From: an uncultured Verrucomicrobiota bacterium
GTDB lineage: Bacteria; Verrucomicrobiota; Verrucomicrobiia; Opitutales; Intestinicryptomonadaceae
Reading direction: 5' to 3'
Assembly (NCBI GenBank): GCA_949293415.1
Contig: CASFDK010000005.1
Coordinates: 1 to 64,000, forward strand
Length of the DNA: 64,000 bases
The position numbers and the translations under genes were made by a program. Numbering within the stretch: the first letter of the stretch is position 1; each line of letters begins with the position of its first letter. A model generated the notes under the pieces. It was not told the origin of the DNA, did no database searches, and saw nothing but the letters and a program-made list of their open reading frames with translations. Shown here piece after piece: positions 16,977-26,081 of this stretch.

Positions 16977-17927
16977 TTATTTCGCGCCGATAAGCCCCAT
17001 CCCGAAATTGAACCAGAGCGGAAGCGTGATTACCGCCGCTATCGACGTTGCAAGCACAATCTGCACCGCTATTTTCGGATAGCCGCCGAACGCCTTTGCG
17101 AGCACCGCCGCCATAATTCCCGCGGGCGAGAGCGAAAGCAGAACGAGCAGCGTTTTCAGCGTTTCGTCGAGCGGCAAAGCCCACGCGAGGAAAACGAGAA
17201 TTGCGGGCAAGACTCCGTTGCGCATTAGGAGCGAGCTTATTATAATCCTCCACGAGAATTTTTCGCGCCCGAGCATATCGCACATCAACGAGCCGAACAG
17301 CATGAGGTTCAGCGGAATCGCGCTCGCGCCCGCGAACTTCAGAAATGTCGAGGCGCAATCGGGAACATAGCGCGCCGCTCCGCTCCAGACGAGCGCGAGC
17401 CCCACGAATACCGACCACACCGGCCCTCGCATCAGAAAATCGAACGAGACGCGCTTTGCGTTCGATAGCAGAAGGTAGCCGACCGACCAGAACACGAGGT
17501 CGCAGCCGACGTTGTGGGTGATGAGAACGCCCATTATGTCGCCGCCGTCCCACATAATCGCGATGAGCGCAATCAGGAAGAAGCCGTAGTTTTGCGTGCC
17601 CGCCGTTACCGTGAACGTGCGCAACCCGTCGCCGACTTTCAGCCCGATGATTTTGCCCGCAAGCCAAGTAATCAATAGCGACACCGACAAGCCGATTATG
17701 CCGATTGAAATTGTCGCCAGCGAAAATCCGACGCTTTCGAGTTTTTTGTTGCCGAGCAGGTTCGAGAGTATGAAGCACGGCAGCGTCAGTTCGACCGCGA
17801 TTTTCAGCAGGCTCGAATCGGCTTCGGGCTTAATCCAGCCGACTTTCCGCGCGAACCATCCCGCGCCGATCATTGCGTAAATCGGGAAAATCGCCGACAG
17901 CATCGAAAGTATTGTAAATTCCTTCAC
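16977..17927 (-). CDS. AEC-family transporter (auxin efflux carrier-like)
   Basis: The 316-residue protein has about 10 transmembrane helices in two inverted halves, typical of AEC permeases. Motifs include VTAGTQNYGFFLIAL around helix 4, a G-rich helix (FLKFAGASAIPLNLM), and LSLSPAGIMAAVLAKAFGG in the second half. AEC carriers move malonate, malate, amino acids or auxin-like molecules with protons or sodium; the substrate here is unknown. The gene is single, with no close partner. It has a clean ATG, and the 244-bp gap before rubrerythrin holds no gene I can support. Confidence 0.9.
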   Translation of the reverse strand: MKEFTILSMLSAIFPIYAMIGAGWFARKVGWIKPEADSSLLKIAVELTLPCFILSNLLGNKKLESVGFSLATISIGIIGLSVSLLITWLAGKIIGLKVGDGLRTFTVTAGTQNYGFFLIALIAIMWDGGDIMGVLITHNVGCDLVFWSVGYLLLSNAKRVSFDFLMRGPVWSVFVGLALVWSGAARYVPDCASTFLKFAGASAIPLNLMLFGSLMCDMLGREKFSWRIIISSLLMRNGVLPAILVFLAWALPLDETLKTLLVLLSLSPAGIMAAVLAKAFGGYPKIAVQIVLATSIAAVITLPLWFNFGMGLIGAK

Positions 17928-18023
17928 GATAAAAATAGTAACCGGCGGAGAACATCAAACCTTGCGCGGGCGTATGCAACATTTTTTTTGCGGGCTCGGT
18001 GCCGATTCAGCCGCATCTGGCTG

Positions 18024-18938
18024 TTACCGCGCGTCTTTGGGCTGCCTGAATTCCGCCAGCGTACGCGCGGCAATGGAGCGCAGTTTTGCGGCTTGGGAAT
18101 TGCCTATCGTGTCGGGCACGAACGAAATTTCCTCGGGATTTTTGTCGAAAAGGAATCCGAACCACACGCATGCCTGCAAGTAATTGCCGCTGTTGTTGAG
18201 GTGGATTGTGTCGCGGGCTATGCGCATTTCGCCGTCCTTTTGCTTGCGCCAGGATGTTCTTCCCACGATGTCGCCCGCCTGCGGGGGAAGGTCGGGATAG
18301 CGGCAGTTTGAAAAGTCGCGCGGCTCGAAGGGGTGTGTTTCCTGCGAGCGGTAATTTTGCACAGCTTTGCCCATCGGAATGACGCGCAAGCCGAGCTTTT
18401 TTGCGGCGTCGGCATAGTTCTTTTCGGCGCGCGCGAACATTTCGGACTGGTCGATATTCCATTTGCCGCCTTTCGAAATGCGGGGGTCGTCGGCGCGGTA
18501 CGACCATGTTTGCTGAATGCAGATTTCGGCGGTCGGCGCATACTTCTTTATATAGTCGCACAGTTTTTCGGCGTAGGGGAAATACGTTTCGGGACGCCAG
18601 CTTTCGTGGCTTGCCTGCTGTATCGTTATGATGTCCCACTTGCGGCTTTGCAAAATCTGCCGCATAGTGGCTTTCCCGTTGCGGTAGTGTTTGACGGACG
18701 GGTCTTTCTCCTCCTCCGAGATATAACGCCAGTGGCGCGAGAGCGTGCAGCCGCCGTGGTTTGCGCCCTCCAAATGCAGCGAGCAGCCGGGCGCGGATTT
18801 AACGATGGACGGCAGGTAGACGAACACGCTCTGCGCAAAGCTGTTGCCGATTGTAAGCACGGCGATTTCCTTTGCCGATGTGCATGCGAGCGCAAAAAGC
18901 AGGAGGGCGGTGGCGAATATTCTTTTCATTCGTTTCAT
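18024..18938 (-). CDS. Secreted SGNH-hydrolase-like protein, DUF4886 family
   Basis: This 304-residue protein has a signal peptide (MKRIFATALLLFALACTSA). The mature part starts with LTIGNSFAQSVFVYL, the block I GNSF motif of DUF4886 proteins, which belong to the SGNH/GDSL hydrolase fold. A likely Asp-His pair is in RDTIHLNNSGNYL near the C-terminus. The family usually deacylates glycans or is of unknown specificity. Starts at 18938 (MKRMKRI) or 18929 (MKRIFA) are both possible. It diverges from the GNAT gene at 19017, with 78 bp between them. The frame is open far upstream but that part is antisense noise. Confidence 0.8.
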   Translation of the reverse strand: MKRMKRIFATALLLFALACTSAKEIAVLTIGNSFAQSVFVYLPSIVKSAPGCSLHLEGANHGGCTLSRHWRYISEEEKDPSVKHYRNGKATMRQILQSRKWDIITIQQASHESWRPETYFPYAEKLCDYIKKYAPTAEICIQQTWSYRADDPRISKGGKWNIDQSEMFARAEKNYADAAKKLGLRVIPMGKAVQNYRSQETHPFEPRDFSNCRYPDLPPQAGDIVGRTSWRKQKDGEMRIARDTIHLNNSGNYLQACVWFGFLFDKNPEEISFVPDTIGNSQAAKLRSIAARTLAEFRQPKDAR

Positions 18939-19016
18939 TCGGCGATTGAAACTTTCGGCGCGGTTGTTGTCAATTTTTTTGTTGAAGCGCGGGCGTAAAT
19001 CGGCGACATTGCGGGC

Positions 19017-19457
19017 ATGATTAGAAAAATTACGGAAGCCGACAGGGAAAAGTATCTCGAATTTTCGAAGATTTTCTACGACTCGTCCGCTGTAGACGCA
19101 CCCATCCCCGAAAGCCATCGGATTGCGGCGTTCGAGGAGATGGTGGCTTCGCAGGAACGTCTTGTCGGCGTGTTCTTGGAGTGCGACGGCAAGCCCGTTG
19201 GCTACGGGCTTGCAAGCAAGATGTATTCTCAGGAGGCGGGCGGAATCCAGCTGTGGCTCGAGGAGCTTTTTGTTCTGCCCGAGTACCGCTCGCGCGGGCT
19301 GGGACGCGAGTTTATCGCCTACATGGAAAGCCTGCCGAATGTCGCAAGAATCCGTCTGGAATACGAAAAGAGCAATACGCGAGCCGCCGCGCTCTATCGG
19401 AAGCTCGGATATGCAGACATGCCCTACGAACAGTTGGTGAAGAATATAAAAAAGTAG
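19017..19457 (+). CDS. GNAT-family N-acetyltransferase
   Basis: The 146-residue protein has the GNAT fold. A central beta strand (LWLEELFVLPEYR) is followed by the acetyl-CoA pyrophosphate-binding loop (YRSRGLGREFI, about 91-101) and the C-terminal strand-helix (RLEYEKSNTRAAALYRKLGY) typical of RimI-like enzymes. These transfer acetyl groups from acetyl-CoA to amines on proteins, antibiotics or small metabolites; the target is not known. It stands alone, divergent from the DUF4886 gene, 76 nt before the transporter ATG. A cluster function is not evident. Confidence 0.85.
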   Translation: MIRKITEADREKYLEFSKIFYDSSAVDAPIPESHRIAAFEEMVASQERLVGVFLECDGKPVGYGLASKMYSQEAGGIQLWLEELFVLPEYRSRGLGREFIAYMESLPNVARIRLEYEKSNTRAAALYRKLGYADMPYEQLVKNIKK

Positions 19458-19533
19458 GGCGCGGCGGGAGCGGGCATTTTTTGCGGTTCGAAAAAGGTTG
19501 ATTATCGGCGAAGTCGCGCCACTTTGGGCGGTT

Positions 19534-20553
19534 ATGAAATTTTTAAGCAGGATAGGTCTCGAGCCTTTCATTATTTGTCTTTTTGCGTCAATCGGGCTTG
19601 CGAAGCTTGCGCCGTCGGTCGGGATTTCCGAGTTCTGCGGGATGACTCTCGGCGATGTCGCAACGTGGGGCGTTGCGGGCATATTCTTTTTCTACGGGCT
19701 GAAGCTCGACCGTCAGAAGCTCAAGGCGGGGCTTGTGAATGTCCGCCTTCACTTGCTTGTGCACTTTTCGACGTTCGTTTTGTTTCCGCTGATTGTGCTC
19801 GCGGCGATGTATGTCTGCGGCGCGTTCGAGACCACGGGCGATTTGCATTGGCTTTGGCTCGGAACGTTCTTTCTGGCTTCGCTGCCCTCTACGGTTTCGT
19901 CGAGCGTGGTGATGGTTTCGATTGCGGGCGGCAACATTCCCGCGGCGATTTTCAACGCAAGCATTTCGAGCTTGCTGGGCGTGTTTCTTACGCCGATTTG
20001 GATGAGCCTGTTTCTCGAAGGCGTCGACGGCTCGAGCGGGCTTGCGGACGTCATAATAAAACTCGTATTTCAGGTAATCGTGCCCGTGTTCGTCGGCATT
20101 GCGCTCAATCCGAAGTTCGGGCACATTGCGGCGGCGCACAAAGTGGCGTTGCGCAATTTCGACCAGACGACGATTCTTTTAATAGTGTACACGTCGTTTT
20201 GCGATTCGTTCGAAAAGAATATGTTCGCGGGCTTTCCGATGTCCGACCTCGTCGTTCTTTCGATTGCGATGGTTGCGCTGTTTTTTGGGGCGATGGGAAT
20301 CGTTTGGGGAATGTGCCGCGCGATGGGCTTTAACCGCGACGATACGGTAACGGCGGTATTCTGCGGTTCGAAAAAGTCGCTCGTGCACGGTTCGGTGATG
20401 AGCAAGGTTCTGTTCTCGAACCCCGCTGTAATCGGCGTTGTGCTGTTGCCTACCATGCTCTACCACGCCTACCAACTCATTATAGTTTCGATAATAGCGC
20501 AAAAGCTCGGGAAAATGAAGGAGACGGAGATTGCAAACGCCGCCGAAAAATAA
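19534..20553 (+). CDS. Bile acid:sodium symporter-like (YfeH-type) transporter
   Basis: The 339-residue protein from the ATG at 19534 has about 9-10 transmembrane helices. LPSTVSSSVVMVSIAGGN and NASISSLLGVFLTPIW are the crossing-helix motifs of YfeH-like members of the BASS superfamily (PF13593-type). Related proteins couple uptake of organic anions or bile acids to sodium. A TTG at 19498 could extend the protein by 12 residues, but its only SD-like sequence is too close, so 19534 is preferred. The gene precedes the rplM promoter; no regulatory element is seen. Confidence 0.85.
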   Translation: MKFLSRIGLEPFIICLFASIGLAKLAPSVGISEFCGMTLGDVATWGVAGIFFFYGLKLDRQKLKAGLVNVRLHLLVHFSTFVLFPLIVLAAMYVCGAFETTGDLHWLWLGTFFLASLPSTVSSSVVMVSIAGGNIPAAIFNASISSLLGVFLTPIWMSLFLEGVDGSSGLADVIIKLVFQVIVPVFVGIALNPKFGHIAAAHKVALRNFDQTTILLIVYTSFCDSFEKNMFAGFPMSDLVVLSIAMVALFFGAMGIVWGMCRAMGFNRDDTVTAVFCGSKKSLVHGSVMSKVLFSNPAVIGVVLLPTMLYHAYQLIIVSIIAQKLGKMKETEIANAAEK

Positions 20554-20567
20554 AATGAAAAAAATCC

Positions 20568-20595
20568 TTGACGAATTTGATTGGAAACGTAGATT
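20568..20595 (+). promoter_or_regulatory. Promoter of rplM-rpsI
   Basis: TTGACG (20568-20573) and TAGATT (20590-20595) with 16-nt spacing lie 18 nt before the rplM ATG. The -35 box matches the consensus at 5 of 6 positions, the -10 at 4 of 6. Fits a strong housekeeping promoter, but it has not been measured. Confidence 0.5.
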
Positions 20596-20613
20596 TCGTA
20601 CTTTTCTTTAAAA

Positions 20614-21039
20614 ATGAATACGACAATAGCAAAGAAAGAGGAGCAGAAGCAGTGGTACGTGGTCGATGCCACCGATCAGGTACTGGGGCGTCTTGCCGTT
20701 AAGATTGCGAACGTATTGCGCGGACGCAATAAACCCATTTATACGCCCAATGTCGACTGTGGCGACCATGTCGTTGTAATCAACGCCGAGAAAGTCAAGG
20801 TCACGGGCAAAAAAGAAGAGAACAAGGAATATATGTTCTACTCCGGATATGTCGGCGGCGAGAAATACGTCAAGCTTTCCGACTTCCGTGCGCGCAAGCC
20901 CGAGTATCTCATCGAAGCGGCGGTCAAGGGAATGCTTCCCAAGAACAAGCTCGCCAGAGACATCTTCACCAAACTGCACGTCTATGCGGGCGCGGAACAT
21001 CCGCATGCCGCACAGCAACCCAAACCCTTCAACTTCTAA
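20614..21039 (+). CDS. rplM: 50S ribosomal protein L13
   Basis: This 141-residue protein matches L13 in length and motif order: WYVVDATDQVLGRLA near residue 14, then GRNKPIYTPNVDCGD and FRARKPEYLIEAAVKGMLP, and an end with KLHVYAGAEHPH. L13 is an early-assembly 23S rRNA-binding protein. It is followed by rpsI after 5 nt, the conserved L13-S9 operon. The leader (TTTCTTTAAAA before ATG) has no Shine-Dalgarno site, which is common among the ribosomal genes of this window. The promoter lies at 20568-20595. Confidence 0.98.
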   Translation: MNTTIAKKEEQKQWYVVDATDQVLGRLAVKIANVLRGRNKPIYTPNVDCGDHVVVINAEKVKVTGKKEENKEYMFYSGYVGGEKYVKLSDFRARKPEYLIEAAVKGMLPKNKLARDIFTKLHVYAGAEHPHAAQQPKPFNF

Positions 21040-21044
21040 TCGAA

Positions 21045-21440
21045 ATGAGCGACAGCGAAATTTTTGTTTCAGTCGGACGCCGTAAAACGTCGGTCGCCCG
21101 CGCGCGCCTCACAAAAGGCTCGGGCAAGCTCACCGTCAACGACAAGGCTCTCGAAGACTACTGCTACACCGATCAGCTCTCGATGCTGGCTCTCCGCCCG
21201 CTCGTCTGCACTGCCATGCGCAACTCGGTTGACGCCGACATCAATGTTAAAGGCGGCGGTCCCGTCGGTCAGGCGGGCGCAATCAGCCACGCCCTTGCAA
21301 GAGCCCTCCAGAAGATGGACGAATCGCTTCGTCCGGCTCTCAAAAAGGAAGGTCTCGTAACGAGAGACCCGCGTTCGAAGGAACGTAAAAAGTCGGGTCA
21401 ACCCGGCGCGCGCAAACGCTTCCAGTTCTCAAAGCGTTAA
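21045..21440 (+). CDS. rpsI: 30S ribosomal protein S9
   Basis: This 131-residue protein shows the S9 features: VGRRKTSVARARLTKG near the N-terminus, GGGPVGQAGAISHALARAL in the middle, and the basic C-terminal tail (GARKRFQFSKR), which reaches the P-site tRNA in the ribosome. The final residues KR are characteristic. It lies 5 nt behind rplM and ends before a terminator at 21467-21497. No recognisable Shine-Dalgarno site precedes the ATG; translation may depend on coupling to rplM. Confidence 0.98.
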   Translation: MSDSEIFVSVGRRKTSVARARLTKGSGKLTVNDKALEDYCYTDQLSMLALRPLVCTAMRNSVDADINVKGGGPVGQAGAISHALARALQKMDESLRPALKKEGLVTRDPRSKERKKSGQPGARKRFQFSKR

Positions 21441-21466
21441 TTCGCAAGAGATTCCTTTTATACTCG

Positions 21467-21497
21467 AAGCCCTTCCGCGCAAGCGGTGGGGCTTTTG
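21467..21497 (+). terminator. Rho-independent terminator after rpsI
   Basis: AGCCC (21468-21472) pairs with GGGCT, with CCGC-gcaa-GCGG as the inner stem, followed by TTTTG. It lies 27 nt after the rpsI stop and separates the ribosomal operon from argC. Confidence 0.75.
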
Positions 21498-21626
21498 TAC
21501 TTTTACCTATCGAGCAGATTTTTTTCCGATTTGGGGCGGCGTTCCCGAAAATCGGGCTTGCGCTGCGGCTTGCCTTTCGGAAAATCTGCGGTTCGGGTGC
21601 GGAGTCAAAAACTAAAATCGTTTAAT

Positions 21627-22661
21627 ATGGATAAAAAAATCAAAGCGGGAATTACGGGTGCTTCGGGTTATGCGGGCATCGAAATCGTCAGAATTTTAGC
21701 TCGCCATCCGAATGTCGAATTGGCGTGCGTAACTTCGCGCAAGCTTGCGGGCACTGCGGTTGCCGACAATATGCCGTCGCTCCGCCATCTGCTTCCGCCC
21801 GATATGAAATTCCTTACGTCCGATCCCGCCGAACAGGCGAAAATGGATGTCGATGTGTGGTTCTTGGCGTTGCCGCACGGCGCGGCGGCGGAATACGCAA
21901 AGCCGCTTGTCGAGGCGGGCAAAACGGTAATCGACCTTTCCGCCGACTTCCGTCTGCACTCGCTCGACATCTACCGCGAGTACTACAATGAGGAGCACAA
22001 AGTCCCCGAACTTTTGAAGCTCGGCAAGTACGTCATCGCTGAGCTGTTCCCCGTCTCGCGCGACGACAAGCTCATTGCCTGCGCGGGCTGCTACCCCACG
22101 AGCATTCTCACGCCGCTCATCCCTCTTATGCGCGAAAACGCAATAGGGCGCGACCACATCGTAATCGACAGCTACAGCGGCGTTTCGGGCGCGGGCAAAA
22201 AGGCCGATTTGGGCTACATCTACTGCGAACGCAACGAGAGCGCAAAGGCGTACGGCATTCCGAAACACAGGCACCTTTCGGAAATCGAAGAGGAGCTTTC
22301 GATTGCCGCGGGCGAAAACATCGTGGTGCAGTTCAATCCGCATCTCGCGCCGATGACGCGCGGAATTTCGACGACAATCACAATTCCCGCCAAATACGAA
22401 GGCGTCGGGAAAATCTACGAAATCTGGCACAAATACTACGACGGCAGGCCGTTCGTGAAAATCCTTCCCACGGGCAGCTATCCCGACACGCTTTTTGTGG
22501 CGCACACAAACCGCTGCGACATCGAGGCGGTCTACGACCCGCGCACGAAAAACGTCGTCATCAGCAGCGCAATCGACAATCTGGTCAAAGGCGCGAGCGG
22601 TCAGGCGGTGCAGATTATGAACCTCATTTTCGGCTTCGACGAAACTGCGGGGCTTCTCTAA
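21627..22661 (+). CDS. argC: N-acetyl-gamma-glutamyl-phosphate reductase
   Basis: ArgC reduces N-acetylglutamyl phosphate to the semialdehyde with NADPH, the third step of arginine synthesis. The 344-residue protein has the N-terminal dinucleotide-binding motif (GITGASGYAGIEIVRIL), the catalytic Cys in ACAGCYPTSI, and the Cys-proximal GVSGAGKK segment. The ATG at 21627 gives the expected ArgC start; the frame extends upstream without protein-like sequence. It is the first gene of a five-gene arg cluster (argC-J-B-D-F) ending at 27041. There is no Shine-Dalgarno site in the leader (TTTAATATG). Confidence 0.97.
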   Translation: MDKKIKAGITGASGYAGIEIVRILARHPNVELACVTSRKLAGTAVADNMPSLRHLLPPDMKFLTSDPAEQAKMDVDVWFLALPHGAAAEYAKPLVEAGKTVIDLSADFRLHSLDIYREYYNEEHKVPELLKLGKYVIAELFPVSRDDKLIACAGCYPTSILTPLIPLMRENAIGRDHIVIDSYSGVSGAGKKADLGYIYCERNESAKAYGIPKHRHLSEIEEELSIAAGENIVVQFNPHLAPMTRGISTTITIPAKYEGVGKIYEIWHKYYDGRPFVKILPTGSYPDTLFVAHTNRCDIEAVYDPRTKNVVISSAIDNLVKGASGQAVQIMNLIFGFDETAGLL

Positions 22662-22708
22662 ATTTATCGCAAGCAATTAAAAAACATTGAAAGGCGTTTG
22701 TTTTTAAT

Positions 22709-23947
22709 ATGGACAAAAATTACAAAATCGAAGTGCTCGAAGACGTTTCGGGGCTCGGAAAAGTCAAAGGTTTTAAGGTCGCGGGCGTAGGCTGCGACAT
22801 TCGCAACAAGAACGATTTGTCGCGTCTGGACACCGCGCTTGTAGTGTCGGACACGCTCGCGACGGCATCGGGCGTATTCACCACGAACGACGTGAAGGCC
22901 GCTCCCGTAATCACAGACATGCGCCATCTCGAAGCTTCGTCGAAGGCGAAGGCGATAATCGCCAACAGCGGCAATGCCAACGCATGCACGGGCGACCGCG
23001 GCATGCGCGACGCCGAGGATACCTGCAAATTCGTGGGCGAACTCGTCGGCGCGAAGCCAGAGCAGGTTCTCGTTTGCTCAACCGGACGTATCGGCGAATT
23101 TATGCCGATGGAAAAGCTGCGCGCCGGCATCAAGGACGCGTTCGAAAAGCTTTCGAATTCGGACGAATCGGGCGCGGCGGCGGCCTCGGCGATTATGACT
23201 TCCGATACGCACCCAAAGACGGTGCTCGTAAACGTTGAATTCAACGGCAAGAAATTCTCGGTCGCGGGAATGGCGAAGGGCGCGGGAATGATCGAGCCGA
23301 ATATGGCAACTATGCTCGCGTTCCTCGTGAGCGACGCGGCGGTTTCTCAGGCTCTTTTGAAAGAGACTCTCCGTTCGGCGGCGAACAAGACTTTCAACAG
23401 AATGACGGTCGACGGCGATATGAGCACGAACGACACCGTGCTCTGCCTTTGCAACGGCGCAAGCGGCGTGGAAATTGCCGAGACCGATGCGGACGCAATC
23501 GAGGCGTTCCGCGCGGCAATCACGGCGGCGAGCAGGGTTCTCGCCCGCAAGATTGTCGGCGACGGCGAAAAAATCACGAAGGTTGTTGAAGTGAAGGTTG
23601 TCGGCGCGCGCGACGAAGCTCAGGCGGAAAAAATCTGCCGCTCAATCGGCAATTCGCTTTTGGTGAAATCGTCGTGGTTCGGCTGCGACCCCAACTGGGG
23701 GCGTTTGACCGACGCTGCCGGCTATGCGCGCACGGGAATTGTCCTCGACAAAATCGACCTCTTCTACGACAACGTGGAAGTGTTGCGCAAGGGGCAGCCC
23801 GTGGACGAAAACAAGCCGCTCTGGAAAAAGATTGTGGCGAACAAAACGTTCACGGTTTTGATGAATTTGAACCTCGGAAACGCGGAGGAGTCAATCCTCG
23901 CCGCCGACCTCACCGAGGGCTACGTAAACTTCAACAAGGGCGAATAG
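22709..23947 (+). CDS. argJ: Glutamate N-acetyltransferase / bifunctional ornithine acetyltransferase
   Basis: ArgJ moves acetyl from N-acetylornithine to glutamate, and in bifunctional forms also makes N-acetylglutamate from acetyl-CoA. The 412-residue protein is a self-processing enzyme, with the cleavage/nucleophile Thr201 in EPNMATMLAF and an upstream GMAKGAGM motif. The second half holds NRMTVDGDMSTNDT, as in ArgJ. The end YVNFNKGE is short. It stands between argC and argB, with 47 nt and 25 nt gaps, so it is one operon. No argA is seen here, so an argJ-based cycle is probable. Confidence 0.96.
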   Translation: MDKNYKIEVLEDVSGLGKVKGFKVAGVGCDIRNKNDLSRLDTALVVSDTLATASGVFTTNDVKAAPVITDMRHLEASSKAKAIIANSGNANACTGDRGMRDAEDTCKFVGELVGAKPEQVLVCSTGRIGEFMPMEKLRAGIKDAFEKLSNSDESGAAAASAIMTSDTHPKTVLVNVEFNGKKFSVAGMAKGAGMIEPNMATMLAFLVSDAAVSQALLKETLRSAANKTFNRMTVDGDMSTNDTVLCLCNGASGVEIAETDADAIEAFRAAITAASRVLARKIVGDGEKITKVVEVKVVGARDEAQAEKICRSIGNSLLVKSSWFGCDPNWGRLTDAAGYARTGIVLDKIDLFYDNVEVLRKGQPVDENKPLWKKIVANKTFTVLMNLNLGNAEESILAADLTEGYVNFNKGE

Positions 23948-23972
23948 CCTTCCGCCCGCAAAGTGTTTTGAA

Positions 23973-24872
23973 ATGGACAGCATCGGCATCGAAGAAGTAA
24001 CGAAAAAGGCGGGGATTCTCGTAGAGGCGCTCCCGTACATCCAGCAGTTCAAGGGCTCGACGTTCGTGGTAAAGTACGGCGGCGCGTTTATGGACGACCC
24101 GAACCCCGCGGTTCGCGCGTCGGTTGCGCAGGACATCGCGCTTCTGGCGGCGGTCGGCATCAATGTCGTCGTGGTTCACGGCGGCGGCAAGGCAATCAGC
24201 CGCGCAATGGCGAAGTCGGGGCTTGTCGCCGAGTTCAAAAACGGGATGCGCGTGACCGACGAAAAAACGGTTTCGATTGTCGAAGACGTACTCAACAACG
24301 GTGTGAACGCCGAAATCGCCGAAATGCTGCAGTCGCAGGGCTGCAGGGCGGGGCGCATAATGGGCAACGACGTTCTCTCGTGCGAAAAGCTTCTTTCGAC
24401 CGACGAAAACGGCAACAAAATAGACTTAGGTTATGTGGGCAAAGTCGTTTCGGTGAACTCGGAGGTCGTCGAAAAGGCGATCGCCGACGGGCTCACGCCC
24501 GTTGTCTCGCCCATTGCAATCGGCGCGGACGGACACCCCTACAACACGAATGCCGACGTTGCGGCTGCCGCCGTTGCGGCGGCTCTGAAAGCCCGCAGGC
24601 TCGTATTCCTCTGCGATGTCCCCGGTCTGATGAGGGATCCGAAAGACCGCACTACGCTCATCTCGCATTTGAAGGTTGACGAGGTTGAAGGACTGAAAAA
24701 ATCGGGCGTTATCGGCGGCGGTATGACTCCGAAAGTCGACAGCGGCGTAGACGCAATCCGCAGGGGCGTAAGGCGCGTGCACTTTGTCGACGGCTATATG
24801 CCCCACAGCATTCTTCTTGAAATCTTCACGGACGAGGGTATCGGCACGGAAATCGTCGCGTCCGCGAAATAG
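23973..24872 (+). CDS. argB: Acetylglutamate kinase
   Basis: ArgB phosphorylates N-acetylglutamate, the second step of arginine synthesis. The 299-residue protein shows the amino-acid kinase fold: VVKYGGAFMDD near residue 31, VVVHGGGKAISRAM, the substrate loop (GCRAGRIMGNDVL) and the ATP site region with VPGLMRDPKDRTTLI. The C-terminus (GVRRVHFVDGYMPHSILLE) is typical of the arginine-sensitive type. It follows argJ by 25 nt and is 11 nt before argD. Feedback inhibition by arginine is likely by family, but the N-terminal helix of the sensitive class should be checked. Confidence 0.96.
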   Translation: MDSIGIEEVTKKAGILVEALPYIQQFKGSTFVVKYGGAFMDDPNPAVRASVAQDIALLAAVGINVVVVHGGGKAISRAMAKSGLVAEFKNGMRVTDEKTVSIVEDVLNNGVNAEIAEMLQSQGCRAGRIMGNDVLSCEKLLSTDENGNKIDLGYVGKVVSVNSEVVEKAIADGLTPVVSPIAIGADGHPYNTNADVAAAAVAAALKARRLVFLCDVPGLMRDPKDRTTLISHLKVDEVEGLKKSGVIGGGMTPKVDSGVDAIRRGVRRVHFVDGYMPHSILLEIFTDEGIGTEIVASAK

Positions 24873-24883
24873 GCTCGAACACT

Positions 24884-26080
24884 ATGACTACAAAGGAAAA
24901 AATTTCGAAATACGCAATGCCCAACTTCGGCGCGCGCGACTTCGTTGTCTCGCGCGGCAGGGGCGCAAAACTCTACGACGAAAACGGCGCGGAATATCTC
25001 GACTTCGGCGCGGGAATCGCCGTTACGAGCATCGGGCATGCCCACCCGACGTGGGTGAAAGCCGTCGCAAAACAGGCGGAAACGCTTGCGCATTGCAGCA
25101 ACCTCTACATCACAAAACCCAACGCCGACCTCTGCGAAAAACTGGTTTCGTACATCGGCGACGGCAAGGTTTTTATATGCAATTCGGGAACGGAGGCGAA
25201 CGAGGCCCTCATCAAGGCGGCGCGTCTCTACGGCGACAAAGTTGCGGGCTGCGAGGGCAAAAAATACAAAATCGTGACGGCAATCGACGGCTTCCACGGA
25301 AGGACCCTCGGCTGCGTTGCGGCGACGGCGCAGAAGAAAATCCAGAAGGGCTTTGCGCCCATTCTGGAGGGCTTCGATTACGCGACATTTAACGACATCG
25401 AATCTTTCGAAAAAGTCGTCGACGACGACACCGCCGCGGTTATCGTGGAACCCGTTCAGGGCGAAAGCGGCGTTACTCCTGCGACTTCGAAGTTCCTAAA
25501 GGCTTTGAAGGCTCTCTGCAAAAAGCACAAGGCTTTGCTGTTCTTCGACGAAGTGCAATGCGGCTTCGGCAGATGCGGAAAGTTCCTCGCTTCGCAGCGT
25601 CTCGGCGTGAAGCCCGACGGCGTTTCGATGGCAAAGGGGCTGGGCGGCGGTTTCCCCGTCGGCGCAATCTGGCTCGCAAAGCCCAACGCCGACATCTTCA
25701 CGGCGGGGACGCACGGAACGACTTTCGGCGGCAACGCGCTCGCCTGCGCGGCGGCTCTGGCGACGATTTCGGTTGTCGAAAAGGGAAAGCTTATCGACAA
25801 TGCCGCGAAGATGGGCGACCGTCTGGCGGCGGGTCTCGAAAAAATCGCAAAAAAATATCCGAAGATTGTAAAGCTCACAAGGGGGCTCGGGCTGATGAGG
25901 GCGGTGCTCTTCAACGAGCCGTACAAAAACGGCGAAATCTGCGCAAAGTTGCGCGGAAACGGGCTGATTCTCATTCCCGCGGGCGCAAACGCGCTTCGCT
26001 TTTTGCCCGCGCTCAACGTAAAGGCGTCGGAAGTGGACAAGGCGCTGAAAATTTTCGACAAAACTCTGGGAGAACTCTAA
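24884..26080 (+). CDS. argD: Acetylornithine aminotransferase
   Basis: ArgD is a PLP-dependent class III aminotransferase that transfers an amino group from glutamate to N-acetylglutamate semialdehyde. The 398-residue protein has the PLP phosphate-binding segment (CNSGTEANEALIKAAR), VEPVQGESGVTPA, the Asp in LLFFDEVQCGFGR, and the Schiff-base Lys in SMAKGLGGGFPVGAIW. TFGGNALACAAAL is also typical. It lies 11 nt behind argB and its stop touches the argF start. The same enzyme often acts in lysine synthesis. Confidence 0.96.
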   Translation: MTTKEKISKYAMPNFGARDFVVSRGRGAKLYDENGAEYLDFGAGIAVTSIGHAHPTWVKAVAKQAETLAHCSNLYITKPNADLCEKLVSYIGDGKVFICNSGTEANEALIKAARLYGDKVAGCEGKKYKIVTAIDGFHGRTLGCVAATAQKKIQKGFAPILEGFDYATFNDIESFEKVVDDDTAAVIVEPVQGESGVTPATSKFLKALKALCKKHKALLFFDEVQCGFGRCGKFLASQRLGVKPDGVSMAKGLGGGFPVGAIWLAKPNADIFTAGTHGTTFGGNALACAAALATISVVEKGKLIDNAAKMGDRLAAGLEKIAKKYPKIVKLTRGLGLMRAVLFNEPYKNGEICAKLRGNGLILIPAGANALRFLPALNVKASEVDKALKIFDKTLGEL

Positions 26081-26081
26081 T